Source: Micavibrio aeruginosavorus (GTDB taxonomy: Bacteria > Pseudomonadota > Alphaproteobacteria > Micavibrionales > Micavibrionaceae). From it: a stretch of DNA of 64,000 bases. A model generated the notes under the pieces. It saw only the letters and a list, made by a program, of their open reading frames with translations, did no database searches and was not told where the DNA came from. Position 1 is the first letter of the stretch, and each line of letters starts with the position of its first letter. The translations under genes were made by a program, and so were the position numbers. Location: assembly GCA_016432265.1 (NCBI GenBank), contig CP066681.1, positions 832,342-896,341 on the forward strand. Reading direction: 5' to 3'. Shown one piece after another: positions 35,662-43,933 of this stretch.

Positions 35662-36381
35662 TCAGATTTTCGGCAGCGTGACGCCGGTCTGGCCCATATA
35701 TTTGCCTGAACGGTCGGCGTAGCTGATTTCGCAGGGGCTGGAGCCTTTAAAAAACAGGAACTGGCATACGCCCTCGTTGGCGTAAATCTTGGCCGGGAGC
35801 GGGGTGGTGTTGGAGAATTCCAGCGTGACGTGGCCTTCCCAGCCCGGTTCCAGTGGCGTGACGTTGACGATGATGCCGCAGCGGGCATAGGTGCTTTTGC
35901 CAAGGCAGATCACCAACACGTCTTTGGGGATGCGGAAATATTCAACCGTACGGGCGAGCGCGAAACTGTTGGGCGGAATGATGCAGACATTGGTTTTGCG
36001 CTCGACGAAGCTTTGGTTGCTGAAATCCTTGGGGTCGACGATGGCGTTGTTGACGTTGGTGAAGATCATGAATTCATCGGCGCAGCGCGCGTCGTAACCG
36101 TAAGACGACAGCCCGTAGGAGATATTACCCTCGCGCTTTTGCTTTTCGACGAAAGGCTCGATCATCGATTCTTTTTGCGCCCATTCGCGAATCCAGTGAT
36201 CCGGCATGATCCCGGGCAAGGCCTGCAAGGCGCTTTCGGGGGCGGGCTGGATCACGTTGCTCTGGCGCATGGAGTCCTGATCTTTCTGCTGCTGCTTGCG
36301 GCGTTTCAAATTTTCGCGCAGGGCCTCGGCGCGGCGTGCGTCGCGCCCGGCTTTCTGCGCCATTTTAGTCTGATTCGTCAT
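35662..36381 (-). CDS. dcd: dCTP deaminase with N-terminal extension
   Basis: The Dcd enzyme deaminates dCTP to dUTP. The core begins at [20 protein letters not shown] and continues with [17 protein letters not shown], the catalytic segment [33 protein letters not shown] and the C-terminal [13 protein letters not shown]. The core alone is 181 residues, normal for Dcd, and could start at ATG 36207. The frame stays open upstream for another 58 codons. It encodes a basic peptide ([20 protein letters not shown]) like small stand-alone proteins common in this class, so the listed gene is a possible in-frame fusion of 239 residues. Confidence 0.88.
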   Translation of the reverse strand: MTNQTKMAQKAGRDARRAEALRENLKRRKQQQKDQDSMRQSNVIQPAPESALQALPGIMPDHWIREWAQKESMIEPFVEKQKREGNISYGLSSYGYDARCADEFMIFTNVNNAIVDPKDFSNQSFVERKTNVCIIPPNSFALARTVEYFRIPKDVLVICLGKSTYARCGIIVNVTPLEPGWEGHVTLEFSNTTPLPAKIYANEGVCQFLFFKGSSPCEISYADRSGKYMGQTGVTLPKI

Positions 36382-36502
36382 TTTGTCCGAATCCCGGCAT
36401 AGTGATGGAAAATCAGGGGGATTTATAATCAAAACGGGCGTGACAGGCCAGATTTTTTATTGTAACGTCCGCCGCGTTGTGGGACATGTCCCGCCTCCGT
36501 GC

Positions 36503-36577
36503 GCTGCTGTAGCTCAGTGGTAGAGCGTACCCTTGGTAAGGGTAAGGCCGAGAGTTCAATCCTCTCCAGCAGCACCA
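36503..36577 (+). tRNA. tRNA-Thr (GGT)
   Basis: A complete cloverleaf: acceptor GCTGCTG paired with CAGCAGC, D-arm GCTC-AGTGGTA-GAGC, anticodon stem TACCC/GGGTA around loop TTGGTAA (anticodon GGT, reading ACC and ACU), T-arm GAGAG-TTCAATC-CTCTC, discriminator A and encoded CCA. It is divergent from dcd and 44 bases upstream of the IalB-like gene. Confidence 0.96.
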
Positions 36578-36621
36578 GCCTTTCTTGCTTGCGTCCACAA
36601 AAATGCCAGGGAGGCAGTTCC

Positions 36622-37116
36622 GTGAAAAAATCGTTTAAATACAGTTTGTTATCATTTCTTTGCTATGCTGCGGCCGTTCCTGCCAGCGTGTGGGCGCAGA
36701 CTCCGGATGCGGGAAGCGCCTGGGTCAAGCGCTGCGAAGGGCAAGGTCGGGAGCAGGTCTGCGAAATGGTCTATCGTCTGATGGAACAGGATAGCGGCAC
36801 CCGGGTTCTAGAGTTTGCGATTGGCTTCTCATCCCAAAAGGACAGCGCTCGCGCCGTCTTGATTGCCCCCCTGGGCGTTGAACTGGAGCAAGGGTTTACG
36901 ATTACCGTCGACGGCAAGGACAATATGGCAGTCAAGCCGCGCTATTGCCTGAGCGATGGCTGCTACGCCTTTCTTTTGCTGCCCCCGGATGTGCTCGCAA
37001 TTTTGAAGAAGGGCAAAGAGGCCGTTTTAAGCTTCAATACATTTGACGGTCAGCCAGCGAGATTACCGATAGCCCTCGAAGGGTTTGCCTCCACCGTGGC
37101 GGAAATCCTCAAATAA
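36622..37116 (+). CDS. Invasion-associated locus B (IalB)-like protein
   Basis: A 164-residue exported protein starting at GTG 36622, with AGGGAGG upstream. There is a signal peptide to about residue 27 (ASVWAQT), then an IalB-type domain: WVKRCEGQGREQVCEMVYRL, APLGVELEQGFTITVDG and the paired cysteines of RYCLSDGCYAFLLL. IalB-family proteins are periplasmic and common in alphaproteobacteria; outside Bartonella their function is unclear, so no virulence role is implied. It has its own ribosome site after tRNA-Thr and converges on the hydrolase-like lipoprotein gene. Confidence 0.85.
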   Translation: MKKSFKYSLLSFLCYAAAVPASVWAQTPDAGSAWVKRCEGQGREQVCEMVYRLMEQDSGTRVLEFAIGFSSQKDSARAVLIAPLGVELEQGFTITVDGKDNMAVKPRYCLSDGCYAFLLLPPDVLAILKKGKEAVLSFNTFDGQPARLPIALEGFASTVAEILK

Positions 37117-37142
37117 AGTAAAGGCCGGAAAATCAGGGCTGT

Positions 37143-38030
37143 TTACTCGGTTGCCGGCAGTCCTGCCTTGCAGTCGACCGGGCTTTTCAGCAGATCGGGC
37201 CAGCGGTTGACCCATCCCTTGTCGTTGGTCACGCTCTTGACTTCGCTGACCCTGACGCAGTGGGAGTTTCCGGCGGCGTGGCGGAAGTTTTGCGCCATTT
37301 CCGGCCCGACCATGTCGTCCCATTCGCCGAGGAAATGATGCTGCGGCATGGAAGCCAGATGCGCAGCGTGAATGGCGGGGTTGTTCGAGGTCTTGTCGAC
37401 GAACACTTCATGCTCTTCTGGCATATAGACTTGTGCGAAGACATCGGTGTCGACGACGCCCGCAACGGTACGCAGGCTTAAGACGTCCTTGCGTGCGGCG
37501 GCCAGATGCACAGCCACGCCGCCACCGTCGCCCACGCCCACCAGATGGAACCCTTTAAGCGCGTATTTACGCTGCACGTTGTCGAGCGCCAGATTCATCG
37601 CGCGCAGATTGTTCAGGCTGAAGCGGCCTGATGTGAATTCCTCGCGGGTGCAGGGGCTGCCATCGAGTTTGGTCGTATATTGGCAAGGCCGCGCCAGCCA
37701 GACGACGTTCGATGACAGGTCGCGCGTCGACATGTGCAGAGCCATCGGGTTGAGCGGCGTGGCGGCTTCGCGTTCCTTGATAAAGTCATCCCAGACCAGT
37801 TGCCCGCCCTCGATGTAGACGGTTGCGACGTCACCTTTGCGGCTGACCCGCTCGAAAGCGGTGATCAGGTAGGGTTTGGCTGGAATCTGGCGCTCCATCA
37901 TGCCGGCGGGCACTGCCAGACGCGTCAAAGTCTGTTTCTTCATGTCGAGGGTGGGCATGTAACAAGCTGAAAGAGCAGCGGTGGCCACGAGAAGTGCGGT
38001 CAGTGTCGAGATTTTGTGCGTGCGCGTCAT
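37143..38030 (-). CDS. Alpha/beta-hydrolase-like lipoprotein, Asp in nucleophile position
   Basis: A 295-residue exported protein. The signal peptide ends LSAC (lipobox). GGAAGGCACTC precedes the ATG at 38030. The mature part looks like an alpha/beta-hydrolase: GDVATVYIEGGQLVW as an early strand with an oxyanion-type turn, HLVGVGDGGGVAVHLA as the nucleophile elbow, and later segments with conserved-looking Asp (VDTDVF, GEWDD) and His (GNSHCVRV). The usual elbow is G-x-S-x-G; here the central residue is Asp168. Asp nucleophiles occur in epoxide hydrolases and dehalogenases of the same fold, but loss of activity is equally possible. Confidence 0.65.
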   Translation of the reverse strand: MTRTHKISTLTALLVATAALSACYMPTLDMKKQTLTRLAVPAGMMERQIPAKPYLITAFERVSRKGDVATVYIEGGQLVWDDFIKEREAATPLNPMALHMSTRDLSSNVVWLARPCQYTTKLDGSPCTREEFTSGRFSLNNLRAMNLALDNVQRKYALKGFHLVGVGDGGGVAVHLAAARKDVLSLRTVAGVVDTDVFAQVYMPEEHEVFVDKTSNNPAIHAAHLASMPQHHFLGEWDDMVGPEMAQNFRHAAGNSHCVRVSEVKSVTNDKGWVNRWPDLLKSPVDCKAGLPATE

Positions 38031-38145
38031 GAGTGCCTTCCTTTGAACCCGGGTGCAGTACTGTAGCATTCTTGGGGGGGTAGAAAAAGTCTCGATTGAT
38101 CAAGCCGTTTGGCTGCGTAACGGCGCATATTTTCCGTAATTTAAA

Positions 38146-38763
38146 TCACTGGGTGCTGGCGGGGTGCCAGCCGTAAAGCCAGTCATCAAGCGGGACGATC
38201 TCGGCCTTGTGGCCATTGTCATGGAACCAGCCGTCCACGGCATAGCGCCGACCGCTGCCGCGTTCAACGATCACCGCCGTCTGATGGAAACCCATGCCGC
38301 CGCCGACCAGCGGGATGCGGGTTGAAATCGTGGATACATCGTGATGCCTCAGCCAGTTTTTTTGCTTGATCAGATCAAGGTAGATGGTGGCGTTGACGCT
38401 TTCATCGACGCAGTCATGCTGGTCGTTGCCCAGACGGACATAGGTGCCCGCAACATCGGTGCCTGTTCCGGTTTTAGCGCCGATGAAAGTTTCAAAGAGG
38501 CCTATGGCCTGCGCCAGCGCCGCGCGCTCCTGGCCGGCATCCATCTGAGGCTTGAAAAGGAGGGCGATTTTCTTTTCTTCCGTCTGTGAAAGCGTCGCAT
38601 AGCTTTTCAGGCGGCAACCATAGCCATGGCAATGAGGGATGGCTTGTGGTGAGATCGCGTGAATGCCTTTTTCAGCCAAATACGGGCGGTAATCGCGCGC
38701 CGGGCCGGAAGACGCGCTGCATGCCGCGAGCAAACCGCAGAACAGCAAGGGCCATATTCTCAT
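38146..38763 (-). CDS. Lipoprotein with transglutaminase/papain-like triad
   Basis: A 205-residue lipoprotein (signal peptide ending LAAC, Cys15). The mature region contains QHDCVDESVNATIYL (Cys118 before a helix), GGGMGFHQTAVIV (His160 on a strand) and RYAVDGWFHDNG (Asp177), a Cys-His-Asp order and spacing resembling transglutaminase-like cysteine peptidases. The family cannot be named with certainty. Its start overlaps the exonuclease III stop by four bases (ATGA), so the two are translated together, although no functional link is obvious. Confidence 0.65.
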   Translation of the reverse strand: MRIWPLLFCGLLAACSASSGPARDYRPYLAEKGIHAISPQAIPHCHGYGCRLKSYATLSQTEEKKIALLFKPQMDAGQERAALAQAIGLFETFIGAKTGTGTDVAGTYVRLGNDQHDCVDESVNATIYLDLIKQKNWLRHHDVSTISTRIPLVGGGMGFHQTAVIVERGSGRRYAVDGWFHDNGHKAEIVPLDDWLYGWHPASTQ

Positions 38764-39524
38764 AAACCGATCTCCAGCAGCACAGGCGTATGGTCGGACG
38801 CCTTATCCCAGCCGCGCGGAGCCTTGTCGATGCGGCAGCTGCGAAGGCGGTCAGCGATATCGGGCGACAGCAGGAAGTGATCGATGCGGATGCCTTTATT
38901 TTGTGGCCAGGCTCCGGCCTGATAATCCCAGAAGGTGTATTCGCCGCCGTTGCCGTTGCTGACCCGCAAGGCGTCCGTGAGGCCAAGATTCATCAGGGCG
39001 CGGAATTGCTGGCGGCTTTCCAGCCGGAAGAGAGCATCATCATGCCATGCTTTCGGGTCGTAACAATCGCGCTCTTCGGGGATGATGTTGAAATCGCCGC
39101 CGATCACGAAGGGCAGGGCCTTGGCCCGCAATCCGGCGATATGAAGGCGCAGCCGTTCCAGCCATTGCAGCTTGTAGGTATATTTCTCACTATCGACCGG
39201 GTTGCCGTTGGGAGCGTATACATTGATCAGGCGCAGGCCGCTATGTTCGACCTCAAGATAACGCGCCTGCTCGTCGGCTTCGTCGCCCGGCAGCCGGGTC
39301 AGGAGAGGGCTGACAGGGGTTCGGGTCAGCGTTGCGACGCCGTTGTAGGTCTTTTGTGCAACGAAGGCGCATGTGTAACCCTGTTGCCGGAAGGCGTCAG
39401 CGGGGCATTCCAGCCCTTTCAATTCCTGCAGCATCAGGACATCGGGTTTATGCTCCCCGAGCCATCTCAGGACGTGGTCGAGGCGGGCCTTGATAGAGTT
39501 GACGTTCCAAGTCGCGATAATCAT
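38760..39524 (-). CDS. xth: Exodeoxyribonuclease III
   Basis: A 254-residue EEP-fold AP endonuclease/3' exonuclease for base-excision repair. Motifs: IIATWNVNSIKARL (N-terminus), LMLQELKG (metal-binding Glu), YAPNGNPVDSEKY, IGGDFNIIPEERD, and IRIDHFLLS with the catalytic SDHTPVLL at the C-terminus. GGGAGGCTTC precedes the ATG at 39524, which starts exactly at the conserved core; the in-frame extension to 39581 is rejected. It is followed, with a four-base overlap, by the Cys-peptidase-like lipoprotein gene. Confidence 0.95.
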   Translation of the reverse strand: MIIATWNVNSIKARLDHVLRWLGEHKPDVLMLQELKGLECPADAFRQQGYTCAFVAQKTYNGVATLTRTPVSPLLTRLPGDEADEQARYLEVEHSGLRLINVYAPNGNPVDSEKYTYKLQWLERLRLHIAGLRAKALPFVIGGDFNIIPEERDCYDPKAWHDDALFRLESRQQFRALMNLGLTDALRVSNGNGGEYTFWDYQAGAWPQNKGIRIDHFLLSPDIADRLRSCRIDKAPRGWDKASDHTPVLLEIGL

Positions 39525-39639
39525 GAAGCCTCCCGTGCGGGCGATCATAACAAGACCCTGGAGTCTTGTCACCACGGTCAAATCGCGTTACGATTTTTGG
39601 GTGGAGCACAATACAAAAATCGAATCAGGCAGGTGAAAC

Positions 39640-40437
39640 ATGGCGCATCATCCCAGCGACGCAGAGGAACTGGACGTTTTGCACCAGTACCGTATCTTGA
39701 ATCGCTCGTTGTATCACCTGAACCAGATGCAGCAGGCGTTGCGGCAGGTGTTTCAGACTGTGGTCGGGTCGCAATGGACGCCTTTCAGCGTCAAGACCTT
39801 GCAGCGATTTGTCGAAAAACCGGAATGGGATATGATTACGAGCAACCCGGTGGCGCTGGGCGGCCCGGCTTTGGCGCGGGTGCGGCAAGAGGCTGATGAA
39901 TGCTCGCGGCAGGTGGGGGAATTACTGCTGAAAAGGGTCGGTCTGTCTTTAGCCGAAGTCGACCCGGTTTCGCTGCGCGACGGTTCCAAAGTCCTGAGCA
40001 GGCTTGATCTGGCGATTGAGGAAATTTCCGGTTTGATGGGCGGCCCGGATGGGGCAAGGGCGGATGCCGCGCAGCTTCAGCGTGACCTTGAAGACATAGT
40101 CAACCGCAATGCGCCCCTGACGGCGGCGGCGGCGCGCCGGTACGGCTATGAATTAAAGGATATCAAAGGGGCCGCGCTGAAATTGCAGGTGAAAAAGGGT
40201 CACATCGATGTGGCGAGCTGGTGGACGAAACTGTCCACCTGCGACCTGCGGGCGATGAAGACCGCTTTGATGGTCGATTACGGTCTTGCTTCCAAGGGCG
40301 CCGCCGGGGCGGAGGCGCCTGAGCGCTGCATAGCGCAGGTATCCGCACCGCAAAAGGAGTTTATCCGATCGGACGCGCGGGCTTTTACCGGTCTGGGTCG
40401 GGCGAAAAGCAGCCTTTATCAGGCGCTGAATTACTGA
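39640..40437 (+). CDS. Helical cytosolic protein of unknown function
   Basis: A 265-residue protein, mostly predicted alpha-helical, without signal peptide or membrane segment. It starts at ATG 39640 with a GGTGA-type ribosome site. No family is recognised; a WTPFSVKTLQRFVEKPEWD segment near residue 46 and a C-terminal ARAFTGLGRAKSSLYQALNY are the most distinctive parts. It is divergent from exonuclease III (115-base gap) and 97 bases ahead of the HAD gene. Confidence 0.6.
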   Translation: MAHHPSDAEELDVLHQYRILNRSLYHLNQMQQALRQVFQTVVGSQWTPFSVKTLQRFVEKPEWDMITSNPVALGGPALARVRQEADECSRQVGELLLKRVGLSLAEVDPVSLRDGSKVLSRLDLAIEEISGLMGGPDGARADAAQLQRDLEDIVNRNAPLTAAAARRYGYELKDIKGAALKLQVKKGHIDVASWWTKLSTCDLRAMKTALMVDYGLASKGAAGAEAPERCIAQVSAPQKEFIRSDARAFTGLGRAKSSLYQALNY

Positions 40438-40534
40438 CGCAAGGTTTGTCGGGATTGTGATGATTTGCTGCAACTGCGTGGGGCATGGTGATAAGAGTTG
40501 ACAGTTGCGCCGCGTGTTAGCTAGCGTTCCCTTC

Positions 40535-41257
40535 ATGCTTTATTTCATACATGATCTTGACGACAACTTGCAGAAGTTCCATCCGCACGCTGTGGATGCG
40601 ATGCATGCTGCGGCGGCTTGCGCGGTGATCGAGGATTGCGGCCTGACCCTGACCGTGGATGAAGTCAAAAAGCTGATCGAGGAGAGCGTCAGAACCAAGA
40701 ACAGCCATTTCGATCTTCTGATAGAGCAACATGGTGCCGACTGGCGAACCTTGCATCTGGGGTATAACCTGCGTATGGACAGGGGCATCGTCAAGCCGAT
40801 TGCGCATCTTCCGGCGTGCATGGCGCAATTCAACGGACATGCAGAGCACAGCATTCTGTCTCATTCCCACATGGCCTGGGCTTCGGATTGCGTCGATATC
40901 AACGGGATCAGGCCCTGGATTCCTGATGAACGGATTATCACTCTGGAAATGTACCATACCGAGCCCAAGCATAAGGGATTCAAAGGGTTTGAATTGGCTT
41001 TGCAATCCATGGGCGGGCCGGATCCGAAGAATGTGATTTTCACAGACGATACGGCGGCGAATCACGTGATGGCCAAAAAGATGGGTATGCAGACGGTTTG
41101 GTCGTCGCATGGACGTACGCTGGCGGCGGAGTTCGCTTCATCCGTCGATCACATTGTCGATGATGTGACGGTGTTCATGCAGAATCTGGCGCAGCATATG
41201 GGGTTGCCTGCGGTAAAAACCCAAGGGCGCGCACCCTCTCTGGCCCCTGATTCTTAA
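40535..41257 (+). CDS. HAD-superfamily phosphatase, nucleotidase-like
   Basis: A 240-residue HAD hydrolase. Motif I is HDLDDNL (Asp7 and Asp9), motif II SHSHMAWA, motif III the lysine in EPKHKGFKGFEL and motif IV VIFTDDTAANHVMAKKMGMQTVW. The helical cap between motifs I and II fits the pyrimidine 5'-nucleotidase-like subgroup, though DLDDNL departs from the usual DLDNTL. The ATG at 40535 is used because it begins at the first strand of the fold. It converges on erpA with a five-base gap. Substrate unknown. Confidence 0.78.
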   Translation: MLYFIHDLDDNLQKFHPHAVDAMHAAAACAVIEDCGLTLTVDEVKKLIEESVRTKNSHFDLLIEQHGADWRTLHLGYNLRMDRGIVKPIAHLPACMAQFNGHAEHSILSHSHMAWASDCVDINGIRPWIPDERIITLEMYHTEPKHKGFKGFELALQSMGGPDPKNVIFTDDTAANHVMAKKMGMQTVWSSHGRTLAAEFASSVDHIVDDVTVFMQNLAQHMGLPAVKTQGRAPSLAPDS

Positions 41258-41262
41258 TTTTC

Positions 41263-41595
41263 TCAAACGGCGAAGGACTGTCCGCAGCCGCAGGAGGATG
41301 TGGCGTTGGGGTTCTCGATAACGAACTGCGACCCCATCATATCCTCGCGGAAAGAGATAACGGAATCGCGCAGTATCTGGCGCGATGTCTGATCAATAAC
41401 GACGGCCTCGTCAAAGACGAGGTCGTCGTTATTCACCACATCATCCATGGACATTTCGTACTGAAACCCGGAACATCCGCCGCCGACCACAGCGATCCTG
41501 AGATAATGGTCTCCACTCAGGCCCTGCTTGCTTCTCAGGGCCTCGACACGGGCAATCGCACTATCCTCGACGACAATTCCAAAGGTCTCACTCAT
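41263..41595 (-). CDS. erpA: Iron-sulfur cluster insertion protein ErpA
   Basis: A 110-residue A-type carrier that delivers [Fe-S] clusters to apo-proteins. The three ligand cysteines are in VVGGGCSGFQYEM and NATSSCGCGQSF. The ATG at 41595 starts the conserved domain; an upstream in-frame start at 41631 has no support. It is divergent from dgt (87-base gap), the erpA/dgt neighbourhood being common in alphaproteobacteria. Confidence 0.92.
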   Translation of the reverse strand: MSETFGIVVEDSAIARVEALRSKQGLSGDHYLRIAVVGGGCSGFQYEMSMDDVVNNDDLVFDEAVVIDQTSRQILRDSVISFREDMMGSQFVIENPNATSSCGCGQSFAV

Positions 41596-41682
41596 AATTT
41601 TAATATAGGTGCGGCAAAGGATGGTTTTCAAGGGGCTGGCAGGATATATTCACCTGCTGAAACTTGAAAAGGAACGCCACGC

Positions 41683-42900
41683 ATGACCACATCGCGCCTG
41701 CTCGATCAACCGGCCTATAATTACTGCGCCCTGCCGCTGGCGGCCTATGCCTGCCGCCCGGATATGACACGCGGGCGCCTGCATCGGGAGCCGGAGAGCC
41801 AGTTCCGCACGCCGTTTCAGCGCGACCGCGACCGTGTCATTCATTCCAGCGCTTTCCGCCGCCTGAAATACAAAACGCAGGTTTTTGTGTATCACGAGGG
41901 CGATCATTACCGCACGCGCCTGACGCATACGCTGGAAGTGGCGCAGGTGGCGCGCACGCTGGCCCGCGCCTTGATGGTAAACGAGGATCTGGCCGAGACA
42001 GTGGCTCTGGCGCACGACCTTGGTCATACCCCGTTCGCGCATATGGGGGAAGACGTACTGATCGAGTGCATGAAGGATGTCGGGGGCTTCAATCATAACG
42101 ACCAGTCGCTGCGCGTGGTGACAGTTCTCGAACGCAAATATCCCGGCTGGAACGGCCTGAACATGACGTGGGAGACGCTGGAAGGGATCGTGAAGCATAA
42201 CGGCCCGGTCGCCGACAAGACGCTTCCGGTCACGTTGGCGATGATCCAGCAGCACACCGATCTGCGTCTGGATACCTACGCTTCGATCGAGGCGCAGGTG
42301 GCGGCGCTGGCCGACGATATTGCGTATAACAATCATGATGTCGAGGATGGTTTGCGCGCCGGCCTGTTCGATTTTGACGACCTGGCCACCGTGCCTTTGC
42401 TGGCGCAGGTGATGAACCGGGTCAGGGCGACCCATCCCGGCCTGAGCGATCATTATTTTATTTGCGAAACCGTGCGCGAGATGTTCGGCGCCATGGTCAT
42501 GGACGTGTTGTCCGAAACGAGAACCAGACTGCAGGCGCTTAACCCGCAAGGCCCGGATGATATCCGCGCCGGCGACAGGCCCATGGTGGCTTTTTCGGAG
42601 GAGATGTTTGCTCAGGTCGAACAGTTGCGCACTTTCCTGCGCACCCGCATGTATCATCATTACAAACTCAATCGCATGCGGCTGCAGGTCAGCCGCATTG
42701 TGCGCGATCTCTATGAGGCGTTCACGGAGCAATACACCTTGCTGCCGGAACATTGGCAGACCCGGGTTCAGGAAGCCGGGGGGCCGGCCAATCGCGCCGG
42801 GCAGGCGCGTGTGGTGGCGGATTATATCGCCGGGATGACAGATCGTTTCGCCCTGCGCGAACATGCCCAGTTGTTTGGCGCTTATGAGGATCCGCGTTGA
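41683..42900 (+). CDS. dgt: dGTP triphosphohydrolase-like HD protein
   Basis: A 405-residue HD-domain dNTPase that removes triphosphate from dGTP or other dNTPs, affecting nucleotide pools. Motifs: FQRDRDRVIHSSAFRRLKYKTQVF, TRLTHTLEVAQ, the HD pair in TVALAHDLGHTPFAH, and FNHNDQSLRV. AAAGGAAC precedes the ATG. It ends 48 bases before a strong terminator. In many alphaproteobacteria argS follows; here the next gene is the SPOR protein. Confidence 0.93.
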   Translation: MTTSRLLDQPAYNYCALPLAAYACRPDMTRGRLHREPESQFRTPFQRDRDRVIHSSAFRRLKYKTQVFVYHEGDHYRTRLTHTLEVAQVARTLARALMVNEDLAETVALAHDLGHTPFAHMGEDVLIECMKDVGGFNHNDQSLRVVTVLERKYPGWNGLNMTWETLEGIVKHNGPVADKTLPVTLAMIQQHTDLRLDTYASIEAQVAALADDIAYNNHDVEDGLRAGLFDFDDLATVPLLAQVMNRVRATHPGLSDHYFICETVREMFGAMVMDVLSETRTRLQALNPQGPDDIRAGDRPMVAFSEEMFAQVEQLRTFLRTRMYHHYKLNRMRLQVSRIVRDLYEAFTEQYTLLPEHWQTRVQEAGGPANRAGQARVVADYIAGMTDRFALREHAQLFGAYEDPR

Positions 42901-42948
42901 TATTTGGCTGATTTCGGCCTTTTTTCTATTTTCAGGGCTTAAATTGCT

Positions 42949-42992
42949 GGGGATAGGGCAGTGTTAACCATTGCCCGTCCCCTGTCTTTTTT
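42949..42992 (+). terminator. Terminator-like hairpin just before the SPOR gene
   Basis: A two-part stem: outer GGGGA/TCCCC and inner GGGCAGTG/CATTGCCC (one G-T pair), with a five-base loop, followed by TGT and a C-led T run. It would end transcription from dgt. The SPOR start codon is only 14 bases after the T run, so any promoter serving SPOR-nagZ-scpAB must either read through this hairpin or lie in it; it may act as an attenuator. Confidence 0.8.
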
Positions 42993-43006
42993 CATAGGAT
43001 AGGGGC

Positions 43007-43933
43007 ATGCAAAACCATGATGAATTTGACGAGCCGAACGCCGCCAAGGCCATAGGTTCGATTATGAACGCTCTCGATCTGCGCGCACAGTTTGAAGCGC
43101 GGAAACCTGTATTCGCCACCGGTATCGTCGTGGCGTTGCTCGCGGTTCTGGGCAGCGTCATCTGGTACAGCTATCCGCGGGAAAGCGCGCAGCGCGAAGT
43201 GATGAACACGCCGATCGTGCGCGCCGATGCGGGTGATTATCGCACGGTGCCGTCGGAGCCGGGCGGCATGGCCATTCCCTATCGTGAAAGCACGGTCTTC
43301 AACACCATGCGCAGCGCCGAAGGGGCGGGGGCAGGCGAAGTTGAAAACCTGTTGCCTCAACCCGAGCGGCCCGTATCGCGCGATGAATTGTTCGCCGGAT
43401 TGAAAGTCGAGGAACAGGTCGCGCCCGGTGTCAGCGCGGAAGACAACGCCGAGGCCGTTGCTGCCGCGGATGATAATGTAACCAAAGAAGCGGCAGCGAC
43501 GGAAGCGCCTGTAACGGAGGCTGCGGCTGCCACAACCCCTGAAGTCGCCGCTGTGGCCGCCAAACCTGTGGCGCCGCCAGCTCCTGTGACAACGACGGCG
43601 GATAACAAGGCTGCCGTTGAGGCCAGCAAGACCGAACCGGCTGCCGGGGTGCAGAAAATCGATGACAAGCCCTCATCCGCTTTTGCGGGCGGTTTTTACG
43701 TGCAGCTTGGCAGCGTGCGCGCCCGTGAGGGGGCTGGCGGCGAATGGAAGAAGCTGCAGAAATCTTTTGCGGCCTTGGCTCCTCTCAGCCTGCGCGTGGA
43801 GGAAGCCAATCTGGGTGAGAAAGGCATGTTCTACCGCATTCAAGGCGGCCCCGTAACCGAAGCTGAGGCTAAAGCCATATGCCAGAGCGTTATTGCGCAG
43901 AAACCGGGTGGGTGCCTTGTCGTCCGCAAATAA
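43007..43933 (+). CDS. SPOR-domain membrane protein
   Basis: A 308-residue bitopic protein. There is a short cytoplasmic N-terminus, a membrane helix at about 37-56 (ATGIVVALLAVLGSVIW), a long Ala/Glu/Pro-rich periplasmic linker and a C-terminal SPOR domain (GGFYVQLGSVRAREGAGGEWKKL, then YRIQGGPVTEAEAKAICQSV) that binds denuded peptidoglycan at the septum. AGGATAGGGG precedes the ATG. It overlaps nagZ by 26 bases in another frame and leads the nagZ-scpA-scpB-tat run. Confidence 0.9.
   Translation: MQNHDEFDEPNAAKAIGSIMNALDLRAQFEARKPVFATGIVVALLAVLGSVIWYSYPRESAQREVMNTPIVRADAGDYRTVPSEPGGMAIPYRESTVFNTMRSAEGAGAGEVENLLPQPERPVSRDELFAGLKVEEQVAPGVSAEDNAEAVAAADDNVTKEAAATEAPVTEAAAATTPEVAAVAAKPVAPPAPVTTTADNKAAVEASKTEPAAGVQKIDDKPSSAFAGGFYVQLGSVRAREGAGGEWKKLQKSFAALAPLSLRVEEANLGEKGMFYRIQGGPVTEAEAKAICQSVIAQKPGGCLVVRK

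Noticed and set aside
41650-42864. Long open frame antisense to dgt (about 400 codons)
   Set aside because: It mirrors dgt codon by codon, has a composition rich in His/Arg/Gln typical of reverse frames of high-GC3 genes, and no ribosome site.
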